Origin: Nymphaea colorata
Taxonomy: Eukaryota > Streptophyta > Magnoliopsida > Nymphaeales > Nymphaeaceae
Reading direction: 5' to 3'
Assembly: GCF_008831285.2 (NCBI RefSeq)
Contig: NC_045148.1
Coordinates: 16,656,802-16,720,801 of the forward strand
Length of the DNA: 64,000 nt
The position numbers and the translations under genes are program-made. Of the stretch, positions 9,901-21,900 are shown in pieces. The notes under the pieces are model-generated. The model was not told the origin of the DNA, searched no databases, and worked only from the letters and a program-made list of their open reading frames with translations. The first letter of the stretch is position 1. Each line of letters begins with the position of its first letter.

Positions 9901-12900
9901 ACAAAGTGCCCATTTTCTTCTATGCCTTTGCATCTCTGAGTCCAAAAATTTCTTTGTTTTTAGCAACATACCACCAAGTTTTGACACCGTATTTGTTAAC
10001 ATGTCAGCATCAATTGCAGCTGCCTTTTTCACATCTTCAAGCTCATTCCCAAGGCCAGATACTACTTATAAGCCCAAGCTTCGGAAATGATCTTCCATCT
10101 CAAAGAGTGCATTTTCTAAATTTTCCACAGAATTCAGGCTAGACATACTCTCACTTCCTCTAGTTGCCCTTGCTGCATGGACACCTTCAGATCGTATAAT
10201 CTCTTGAACAACAGAGTTGTTTTTCCATCTGTTCCTTTTACATCAGCCAATTTTAATAATGTGTCAAATATGAATGCTTGAGCACCGCCACGGAAGGTCC
10301 CATCATTCATGCGGTTTCCAGCTTTTTGAACAGCTTCCAGGAGTTTTCTTTAAAAGACGATTGCCTTTGAGTTCTTCACAAGCTGCCTCTAAAGTAATAA
10401 AGGATGCTTTAATGTTGACATTTCCTCTCCAAAAGCACCCATAAAAAACAATGCATCAAGCCGCTTAAAGGCAAAAGGTATGTCCACCAATGCCTTACGA
10501 CACTGTTCGGCAGGCCCTAGCTGTGATAGTTCCCCAGTATAGGCCCTAAGTTTAGACTCTTCTTCAGAAGTTGGTTCCATCTTCAATAAGGTTTGAATTA
10601 GCTCGACACTGAGTTAATTACCATGTAGTTCAATCGAAAGCGAGTTCAACTTCATTTTTGCGATGAACACTCTTTGTCATCTAAATTCAGGTACAAAGAC
10701 CACCCTCCAGGCTCACACCTTGAGGACAAGGTGTTTTCTTTAAGGGGGAGTATTGTTAGATACCAGATATGGGATCCCGAGTCAGGTCCCTTGGACTGAC
10801 CTATTAACCTGCATAAAAAGGGTTGGTGGACCAAAACAAGGTTTGTCGCAGACATTACTGATGTTCCTCTGGGAGGAGAAACCCTAATCTGGAGATTAGA
10901 GCTGAGTGTGTGCGTGGAGTTTTGGGTTTCCTCTTGTAAGAGCTCATCAACGTTAGCGGAGGCTAACAACATGCCTCCTCATTCTTACTATTTTAGCCAA
11001 CCAACTAAAACCGACTCAAACTAACTAGTCTTTCTAGGGCTTTTACCAACTTGAGTTTGACTTCTGATTATGACAACTAAGGCCAATAGGCACAAGCAGA
11101 TTCCAGCAAATACATGTTGAACCTAAACCGAGGACAATATTCAAATATATGAGCGTCAGAAATTACCAACACCAAAAGTGCTATATGAAGCAATATCATA
11201 CCATTAAACTCTTGCCAACTATCCACTAGCAAAAAGGGCCTCACACACAGATAAGAACCAAAAAACTTACAATATATGTGATCAAACAGATGAAGTGCAC
11301 CATGTATCTTACTGAAAGAATTATTTAAAGGTGAACTGCAAATTGTCCACATGATAACCAAATCCCAAAGCAAGAGTAAAACCTATACAACTGAAGGTTG
11401 GCCAAACATGCTGAAGAAAAGGATAAAGTGGAAAAAGTTACAAAATGGAAAAGGAATTTATACTTTAAACACTTTCTCCAGAATAAGATAGTGGCAATCT
11501 GAAGGATGGCTGCTTTCACAAAGTTTGGATCCAAGCAATCTGTAATTTAACCACTGATGTACTGTGATGAGTCACAGTTAGTTAAAATAAATTAGCACCA
11601 ACAAGGAAGCAGGAAACATACAAGCACAACAGTTAATGCCTTACCTGATCTAGAGAAGTATCCTTGCAATCTTCAATAAGATCAGGTATGTCTAAAGCAA
11701 CAAGAGGAAAAGCTTCTGAAGGGAGTTCTCTCAAAAAATAATAAAGCACCATTGAAACGCAAGGGTAGTTCGATGCCTTTGATATGCTCTTTGGTAACCC
11801 AAACTTCTCAGTGATAAGATGCAACTTCTGTTCAGACTAAAATAACAAAGCACACATGAATAATGTTGAATCTTTAGTGCCAATATTAGAAAAGCACCTG
11901 AACCGTATGCTACACCTTGGAGGTATACCCAAAGCCAAACCCAAACTTCTCAGTGATAAGATCTAACTTCTGTTCAGACTAAAAGAACAAGGTACAGATG
12001 AATAATATGAAACCTCTATACCAATATTAGAAAAGCACTCAAACAATATGCTACACCTAGGAGTTATTATATTCAAAACTGATATAAAGAACTGTTACAA
12101 TCAGCAACAACCAATATCACAAAATATTTGCAACAAGTACAAAATATTGAGATAAAAAACAAGTAATAATGCCAAAAACAAGTTAAATGAACAAATGGAA
12201 AGTTACTGTGATTTTTTGAAAAAAAAACACCAAAATGATAAACTTTATAAAGAACTTGCGACAACATTGTATGATTTTTCAAAAGATGATTTTTACTGTA
12301 CTTCAGTATTTTTTTCGGTTATTTTTCCATTTTAATAACTACTTTGAATTTTTATTAATATTTTTGGTAGAAACTCATATTTCATAAATTTCACTGTTAT
12401 CTTTTATACATTTTTTTTCTTTCATTTTCCCAAGATTTTCCATGAGAAAGAACTTACTTTATGGTTGATGACAAAAACCCAAAAAGGTATTGGTGAATTT
12501 GCTAACAACTAATGTACAGATTGGCCAGTAATAATGCCAAAAACAAGTTAACTTATGTATAGCATAAAGAATGTGTCCAAATCACCGTGACGAGCATGGT
12601 CTTTTAAAAGAAAAAGGAAAATGAGAAAAAAGGGAAAATGCAATCATTTCAAGAACTGACAAAAATGAAACCAAAAATCCTCCTTTTCAGGAAAAAAAAA
12701 CTTCAAAGGTACCTTAATGAGATTTCTTTTCAACATATTGTAAAATATTTTCAATTATAACCAATATTTTTGCAAGAAAAGTAGTAAAAACTAAATTTTC
12801 ATAAGATTTTATTTCTTTATTTCTTAAAATTTTTTGAATTCCCAAAAACTTTCTAGAGAAAACAATCTTCCCAATTAATACCCAAAAAAGACCTTGATTT

Positions 12901-15900
12901 AGAAGCTCTACAAGAATACTTGTCATCATGGTCCAAATCTAGTAACATTGTTTTATAGTTGAAAAGAGTTTGCCGCAATATATTGGAATCAGTATGTGTA
13001 TATGCATGTATGTGCACGGTTTTGCAGTTTTAGCACTTTAGGCGAATGAGATCCAATTCTTTAAGTACCATAGCAGATCAGGATTCACACCATTTGCATC
13101 CCTACCTGAAAATGGCAACTTCAATAACTTGACTTTCATTATGCTGGACAAGAAGAAGAACAACGGCTGCATTTTAAATTACATGCACATTTTCCCACAT
13201 TAAAGTACAACAGGAATCTATCATTCAATGCAACCCCAATCTGAGATTGAGACTCATACTCAAAGCAACAAGCACCTAAAAAAATAATGAGCCAACCACC
13301 CCCATGCTGACTTACTTGTGATGCACTCCTAAACAAGCATTTCATCATCCATTCAATAGTAGGTTCCAAGAGGGCAACAACTAACTTCCTCTTTTCAGAA
13401 GAACCATAGAAACTTTCATTCCCAAGGGCAATTGGTCTCATGAGAGTGCAGAGATCATTAAGTGATGTAATGATAAACCCTGTCACCAAAAGTATCAACT
13501 CAATAACAAAATTCCAACTATACCAGCAACTAATAATCTACCACAGACACAGAGCAATTATTACAAGCAAAAAGACATAAATTATGTCCCTTGGAGCAAA
13601 AAAAGCAAAAGGTAATAACAATGGGATACAAGATATCTAGAATACAATCAGGCACAAGAATCATGTCATAAGCACACAGACGCCCTAGAAGAACTTGCTA
13701 AAAATTCTCAAGAATAATATTCATCATGTGAGCATGCACACATAGGTTCTAAAAATGTAAACAAATACAGGGAATATACATCCTTCCAATGTATCATTTT
13801 AATCTACCAAAAAACATTAAAATGACTGGCTACAACATACAAGACATTATTATGGTGATACATGACCAAATTTTTCTATATTCCATGTCAGGAAAGATTT
13901 TTACCAAGTTCTTTGGTGCAATGTTTTTACTTTTAATACACATAAAGTAGCCTAGATTGATTAGGTTCAAAACTTCAAAGTTAGATACATAACGGAATGG
14001 TAAAAAACTCTCAAGTTTAACTAATATTAAAAACCACAAAAAAAATCAAAAAAATAAAATTTAAGAAAAGATTAGAAAAAATGTTCCCCTTATGAAAAAA
14101 TGAATTGCATAAACAAAACAAAACAACAAGTATATGTTACCTATAACATACACATTTCATTAGGAACTAAATGGGTATCCAATGAATAAGTGTTGTTCTA
14201 TTGATCCTTGGATTCTTGAAGAAGCAACTTAATAGTCATAACACCACTATAGGTGGTGAGCAAGCGGTAAAAGGGAATGTGAAGGGCATCAAATTGGAGA
14301 CCCTGGACCAAGTCCTAACACTAACATGCAATTGTCTGAGCTTTCCATAGCATTTGCCTCATAAAGTTTGGTGGTTGAGTCGCACCCCTAATTAGAAATT
14401 AGAAGAAGATGGTTACGAAACATGAAAATTTTTATTTTGGAGGATAGACATAAGCTCTTATACAAAAGCCATAAAATCTCGAATTTTGTTGCATGACATT
14501 AACCCTAAAATTAATTTTTTCTACTTTAGATGTGTAAGGATGCCTTTCATGACAAACTTGATATTCAGCCTATAACTTTAAGTTTGAAAAAAGAGCTTTC
14601 GTCATATTTTTATTTTTTCGAAGGTTAAAACTAGACACACCCAATACCATACCATGAAAAGTAAGATATAGGGGTGTATCATAACTTACACCTAATAGTA
14701 CAGTTACAGCCCAAAACTAGTTTAAGGGGTGTAACGTGTCACTGATACTCACAAGGTGATACAGACAATTAGGAATTCACCTTCAAACCAACAAGGCTCA
14801 AAATTGGCCTAAACATCAATCATACATATAAAAATGTGAACCTCTAAACATATACCCAGTTCATTTAGTTGTCCACGATGTTTCTACAATTTGCCCTGAA
14901 AAGCAGATATTAGATTATTCAATTTTGACATTTACACATTACAAGTTTGTACGAGCAATAGGGAAAAAAGATTCTCTTCGCTGTCAAGCATAGAGAGATT
15001 CCCTTCCCAGAAAATGAGAGTATCAACAATTATGGAGTTGTTAATGATACTGAAAACAACATTAGAAAAAAATTACGAAAAAAATAAGCACCTGAATCAG
15101 ATGGCAGTAATGCTTGTGCACAACGAACCATATATGTACGACAATATGCAGATGCCAATGGATCTGCAACTCCTCTTATCATCATAGTCAGTCGCTCTAC
15201 ATTACTGATGAGGTTACCCTCCAGAAAAAGCCGGCAATGTAAAATGGCAAGCTCTAGATATCTGAAGCAGGATTGGGGAAAAAAATTGTCAATATTCTAA
15301 ATGTAGAAAGATTTTAAAAACCATTGGACAGAGTTTGGCATGAATTCTTCACATGAAAACCATTCATAATAAGATAAAAACATCAAAGGAACTGTGGTTA
15401 CATTCTAATGAATGTATTCAACAAACACCAATGACAACAATCGCTTCACCTACTATCATTCTGAACAGTTATTCAAATCTTTACTTAAGGGGCCGTTTGA
15501 TGCCCTGGAAATCCACTGTAGCAGTGGAAAAAAATTTCAAAATTTTAAAATTTTTCCTTCTCATCAAACTTAGATTTTTTTTACCGTTAAAAGTGGAAAC
15601 GGCAAAATATTTCTGGAAAAATTTTTCCAGCCAGAGGGATGGAAAAATTTTTCAGGAAATATTTTTGTGACCGTTGGAGGAGGAAGGGAAGGAAGGAGGG
15701 AGGAGGAGCGCAGAGGAGGAAGGGAAGGAAGGAGGGAGGAGGAAGGAGGAGGAGGAAGGGAAGGAGGGAAGAGGAAGAAGGGAAAGAGGGAGGAGGAGGA
15801 GGAAGGGAAGGATGGAGGAGAAAGAAGGGGAGGAGGGCACGGTGAGGAGGGAAGGAGAAGAGGGGAAGAGGGCACAGCGAGGAGGGAAGGAGAAGAGGGA

Positions 15901-18900
15901 AAGAAGGGAGAGGGGAAGAGGGCACGAGAGGGAAGGGGAAGAGGGGAAGAAGGGGAAGAGGGGAAGAAGGGGAGGAGGGCATGCGAGGGAAGGGGAAGAA
16001 GGGGAATAGGGGAAGAGGGGAAGAAGGGGAAGAGGGAGAAGAGGGGAAGGAGAAGAGGGGAAGAAGGGGAAGAGGGGAAGAGGGGAAGAGGGGAAGAAGG
16101 GGAAGAGGGAGAAGAGGGGAAGAAGGGAAGGAGGGCACGCGAGGGGAAGGAGAAGAGGGGAAGAAGGGGAAGAGGGAGAAGAGGGGAAGAAGGGGAGGAT
16201 GGCACGAGGAGGGAAGGAAAAGAGGGGAAGAAGGGAAGAAGGGAAAGAGGGAGAAGAGGGGAAGAGGGGAAGAAGGGAAAGAGGGAGAAGAGGGGAAGAG
16301 GGGAAGAAGGGGAGGAGGGCACGCGAGGGGAAGGAGAAGAGGGGAAGAAGGGGAAGAAGGGGAAGAGGGAGAAGAGGGGAAGAAGGGGAAGAAGGGGAAG
16401 AGGGAGAAGAGGGGAAGAAGGGGAGGAGGGCACGCCAGGGCACCTCCCCACGTCCCCCGCCACCGCCGATGGCACCGCCCCCACCGCCACCGATGGCACC
16501 GCCTGACGCCTCTTCCCCAAAATCCTCCCTCCTTCCTTTCCCTTCCCTTCTTCCTCCTCCTTCCCTTCCCTTCCCTTCCCTTCCCTTCTTCCTCCTCCTC
16601 CCTTCTCTTCCCTTCTTCCTCCTTCTTCCTCCTCCCTCCTTCCCTTCCCTTCCCTTCCCTTCTTCCTCCTCCTCCTCCTCCTCCTTCCCTTCCCTTCCCT
16701 TCCCTTCCCTTTCCTTCCCTTCTTCCATTTCTACCAAACGACGAAATTTCTTTCCGAAAAAATATTTCTTACTTAACAAATACAAGCTTGTTTTGGAAAT
16801 ATGGAAATTTTTTTCTTATTTCTCAATTCCAGAAATATATTTCTGGAAATTTTTTTCCGTTTCCATGGTTTCCAGCCATCAAACGGCCCCTAAAGAAGCA
16901 CTCCAAGATTTAAATCACAGCCACCACTACAAGCTATGGTAACAACCAAACAAGTAGATTCTTGAAGGCATGAAAGAAAAACTTAAAAAATCTGTCTAAC
17001 TCAGGATGCCAAATTTAGTTTTCAATGTATAGAGTCAAAACACTGTTTCTTGTTACATGAAGCACTTCTCTAATTCAATAGTCCTAACTCTCCACTGGCA
17101 GCCTCAAGAGGTCTGGGTGTGCCCCATCTCATTAAATATTAGCAAACATTTTACAAGACTTAAAACACCATAAGCAAGTTTTAATATGACAAAATTGCCT
17201 ATGTAAGGACTAAATACATGGGTGACCCATATTCAATGAATGTAACACGTCTCTTTCCAGAAAGATATACAGCATATGTGCAGCCGATTGAAATTTTCCT
17301 GAATCAAGTCTACTCCAGACTGACACGTACTGTGCCACTGCCAAAAGGTGTTCAACAGCTTGTAGTTATGCACCACTGATGATCTCAAGAGCATTTTCCA
17401 CTTTTAGATATTATTTTTGGTATGTGTTGCTGCAGAATCATCATTCCTAGGAGTACGCCTGTGAAAGATATGAATCTGATAAATCAGTTGGCTGTAAAAT
17501 ATGGCAGCAACATGTAATGGCATGTGCCACTTCAAAACCCTAAAAATTTGTAGCCAACCATAGGCTACATGTGCCACTGTCAATCCTGAGAACACTTTCT
17601 AAAAATGAATGTTCTTATTGGCATGTGCTGCTGCCAGGTCATCAATTATCCAAAATTTGAAAATATGACTGAGACCCAGTGCGTTACTGCCATGAGATGT
17701 GGCTACCTGGTCATATGTGCCACATGCTCCAGAAATGGCGTTCAATGATTTTGCGATCCTCAACACCTTTCATCCGAGCTGTCGGTGAATTGAAGGACTT
17801 ACCTAGTCTTGAACTGAGCTCAAAAACATTGTTCAAATTTTAAGGACTTAAGATGCATCTGAGTCTGGCAAAATTTTGAGGATACATCTGAATTCTCAAC
17901 CAGGCTATATCCGAGCTTCCCAGTATTCAAAAATGTGCCTAAACCTTATATAAACTTGGTCCATCCAAGTCCAAATGAATACAAAAGAATCAAAAAAAAA
18001 ATTGTAGTGTTTACGGTGCCCCACTTTCTTCAAGGCCTTGCAGTTCCCTAGATTGGTGGATGGAGCACTTGTGGCACAATCATAAACTAATAAATGAGAA
18101 AAGATCAATTTTTTCAATAATAGGAAACAATGTGAAGAAACTACAAAATTCAAAGACAAAGTTTCCTTACATGCGAGGTAAGAGTTCCCGTACGCCACCA
18201 ATTTTTGCAAACCAGTTGCGACAAGTGTCCCTAGCTTCAGTACGAACATGTACAGCATCAAACCTCTCTATGATACAAAAATGCAAGACATGCATTGAGT
18301 ATTGATTGAAAAAGCCATACTAGAAAATGAAACAATCCAGTAAACCTTCTGTAGCCTAAAAGCTCAAGACATGGCTAATCTATTAAGAAACTAAAGGTAG
18401 CAAAACATGTAAATGTGATTATCAGAGTCCGTATTTTACTTCACTAACGAAAAATGCTATTAATATTGATAATAATTGCAATATTGCAAGTTGCAACTCG
18501 CATGAATGTCCTATTAAAATCTAATTGTAATACCAACTAATGGTAAAGTAAGTACCTTTTCCAACAGGAAAGGAAAAACAGGTTAAATAGGGACCAACGA
18601 TACATGGATTAGAGATGAGCATTCAAAGAACAATAAAATTCTTCTGACATTGATAGCAGGATCAGTTACCTGGAAAAACTACTCAATTGTGAAAAAAAAA
18701 ATATCACTGTTGTCTCATTGTTCCATAAATCATAGCTTGTTATCGTAAAGTAAACACAATCCATATAGGAAGAAGTGTCATAACAAGCAATAGTCTTCAC
18801 TTAGTCTTTCTTAAATCAGTTCTCCCGGTACTCATAGATGTCAACTAACTTTATTTGACATGAAAAATATCAATGAAATATTATCAAGCATTTTAAGAAC

Positions 18901-21900
18901 AACACAGAACAGTTGTGAATTTGCTTTCTCAATCAGGAAATAAATTGTGAACCAAGTGCTTCACAACCACCATCCTGAAATGATTCCAGTAAGCCTCAAT
19001 TTATGAGAAATTTGTGAAAAAAAAGTGATTACATGGATTTCGTGAAATATTCAAGTTATCAACATGTAATTGGTTGTATGTTTGTACCCTTACTGACATC
19101 CACATTGCACAACTTATCACAAGATCACTAGAAGTTCCAACTTCATCATGACTAATCACATCTAGATTACAAACCACCACAGGACTGACAGTTCATGCAG
19201 CTGAGTTTTTATTTTGAAAGTAGAACCGAAACACTGGTACATAAGATTGTTGTTTCTTTGGTCAAACATCACATCTAAGGAACTGTCTGTCGGCAAGAAA
19301 AGATTTTGAAAGGTAAACAATTTCCAAAAAAAAAAAATATCAAGGTGAGAAGGGGGATGAAAAAGTTTTCCAGGCATTAAAACCTTCTCAGTGTTTGGAT
19401 GGAATGAAAGATTTTCCTGTTTCTCTTTTTTTTTTCCCAAGTTTGTTGTTGAGGAATAGGATAAATAAACTGGATTAACAGTTTCTTTGCATCTTTCTTT
19501 CTTGGCAGGAATTAAGGACTGTAAACATCAGACTTTGTTTTATGCAGCAATTAGGAAAATATTTTGCTCTGCAGTATGAGTAGAAAAAGCAGATACACAA
19601 TCATTTTTTTTATAAAGCTTGATATAATGCACAAAATAAAGTAAGAAATCAAAACTAATTTCAAGAAAAAACAGATCTAACAAAGTAAGTGATTCAATGA
19701 AACTCCAGAAGAGCTTGAGTAAAGTAAGGAAACCAGAACACGTGGCTACAACATTGAACAAGTAGAACACAGAAAAAAAAAAACGATATAAAAAGCAGAT
19801 AAACTAACAATTAAATGACAGAGACAATAACAAGCAACAAAAACCTTAGCCCAAATGTTGATTTCAAGGACAGAAGCAAGAGTTTGAACTAGCAAGAAAA
19901 ATGAGAAGAAAAGGCAAGGAGAAAGGACCCTAAGGCAAGACGGTTTGCAATCTGTGAACTCCCAAACATGTCGCAATGTCTTGTTTAACATCTTGGAGAA
20001 CACTTGTTGATCACTCAAGCCAACATTATGGAGAAGAAGAAGATAAGAAGAGCAGACCCTGAGGAATCATATCTATATGGTGGAGGCCCCAGTTTATGTT
20101 ATGGCATACTTAACCACATCGGTCTTGCTGAGGAGGTCAGTCCTCAGCATCTTGATGACTCTTTCCCCACTCCTCTCCCAATAAACATCACAGGTCTGTT
20201 GAATCTGGAGGGAGGAGCAATTGGCTTCTTCCTTCCCCTTTGAGACTCTATAAATCAAGAGGTGATGACTAGAGAGAGGGAGATATCAGAGACAGTATCT
20301 GGATAGACATTAGAGCCCAACGACATTCAAAGAACCAATTATTGCAACCTCCTTCTCTTTGTCCTCTTCCTAGTAGCAATTGCTTCGTCAGCAGTGGCAA
20401 GATACTCCTCAAATGCCTCAATCACATCATAGATGAGCTCCCAGTTGGGTGAGGCTGTCAGCAAAATTTGCAGAGATGCACAGAGATGCCAGAGAGAGAG
20501 AGAGGATACTGCAGGTCATATGTAAAGCCCGAACAGGCAAAACAAAATTCAAAAAAACAAGTCCATGGATCCGACTTATGTTTCCTCCAAAAACAGGAAA
20601 CCTTGAAACCTTTCTCACAAAAAACTTCCCCGTGTTTTAGGTTTTCTCATTTTAACTGAAAATTAAAAGAACTTTACCTTCCGTTTGATGTATATGAAGG
20701 TCAGCCATATTTTCACAGGTTGCTGGAATTTGTGGAAAACTATAAGATTTCACTTTTCCCTATAATAACGACAATTAGCATTCCTAGAGGATGAAAACTA
20801 AGCTATATTTGATTTGCCCATATGAACTTTCCCTTCCCCTATAAGCATGACAAGAGACACATTAATATAATATAGAATGTAACCATGCAAGTATAAGTTT
20901 GTTTCATGTTCGCACATGTTTATGACATGGTAGGAGCAAACATACAAGGCCGAAAAACTTAAGTTTGTCTATCACCATAGAATATAATGCAATTGAATTT
21001 CATTAAATCACAAGCATCCACCAACCTGGTAAGCTGGCGAGAAAGTTTCCATCATCATCATATTCTGCTTTTCTTTTGATTCTTTCCCATACCAAATCGC
21101 CCAATGTATCCAACACATCTGTTACCAACATAAATAATGTTGGATAAAAAGAAAGCCCTGATGTGTCCATCAAAAGTTTACCAACCTGCTCCAGCAAGAA
21201 AGATTCAGGCATATAAGTCACTTTGCTGTGCAGCTTTAGGAAATAATGTCAGGGAACTAATCTAAGAAAAATGCTCAAGTAAACAAAATCTATAAAATCA
21301 ACATCATTTGGATAATGAATAATAGTTTATACTTTATACTTCCATAAGTCCATTGCGCTCATGCATTCTTTCATCAACCATGACAACAAAGAAGACCAAA
21401 AATACATAATAAAGCTTTCTTTTTAAAGTTGAAACAGAATAATTCAGCAATCTATCAAAATGAGCGTGACTAAATTATTTGGAAAAGAAAAAGCATTACA
21501 TGATAATCTACCATAAGTACAGCTCCAATTATGTGCATTGATCAATTTTGCATCTTATCAGCATAGCGACCAATATGATATCTGCTACAGTTTTGCTTCC
21601 TCAGAAGTATCTTTTCTTAGAAAATTTTGACAGGGAACTAGTCTGAAACGATTACTGGTGAGCACCAATGTGAAATATTTACTTGCCTTGATTGACAACT
21701 TTAGAGCAGTAACACGGTCATCAGCTTGCCAGGCTTTAGATATCTCATCTTTTAGCTCATTCAAGCGTGAAACATATTGTTGGTGTGTCACATATTCAAG
21801 CTCTTCTTCTGAAGCCTTCTGTGGATCTTCAATTTCCTCTAGATGCATGGTCCTCAATGACCTTCCTGATAGAGTAAATAAATTTCAAGAAATTTTTCTT

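Larger units (their letters stand above)
9247..10968. mobile_element. Composite of two LTR-retrotransposon 3' ends in inverted orientation around a formin cDNA fragment
   Basis: Two related LTRs point outward: 9247-9463 on the minus strand (217 bp) and 10754-10968 on the plus strand (215 bp). Both begin TGTTAG and end CTAACA. Both share TTCCTCTGGGAG, AGAAACCCTAAT, GAGATTAG and a GGCTAACA end, but differ at many positions. Just inside each lies the same pol tail and polypurine region, reading HLEDKVF with an AGGGGGAGTAT-like tract, typical of Ty3-type elements. No LTR in 5' position is present for either arm, and there is no clear target-site duplication outside (ATAAA against ACATG). The block lies in the intron between VPS35L exons 8795-8875 and 11464-11553. 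Either two 3' fragments landed side by side or one element was rearranged. Confidence 0.75.

Noticed and set aside
11325-11534. Minus-strand frame [18 protein letters not shown]
   Set aside because: It overlaps the true exon 11464-11553 in another frame; the frame giving [11 protein letters not shown] matches the VPS35L family and keeps phase on both sides.
15570-16942. Several long open frames (up to 377 codons) on both strands
   Set aside because: They translate a purine/pyrimidine satellite into Glu-Gly-Arg or Ser-Pro-Leu strings; open length is a result of the missing T-A combinations needed for stops.
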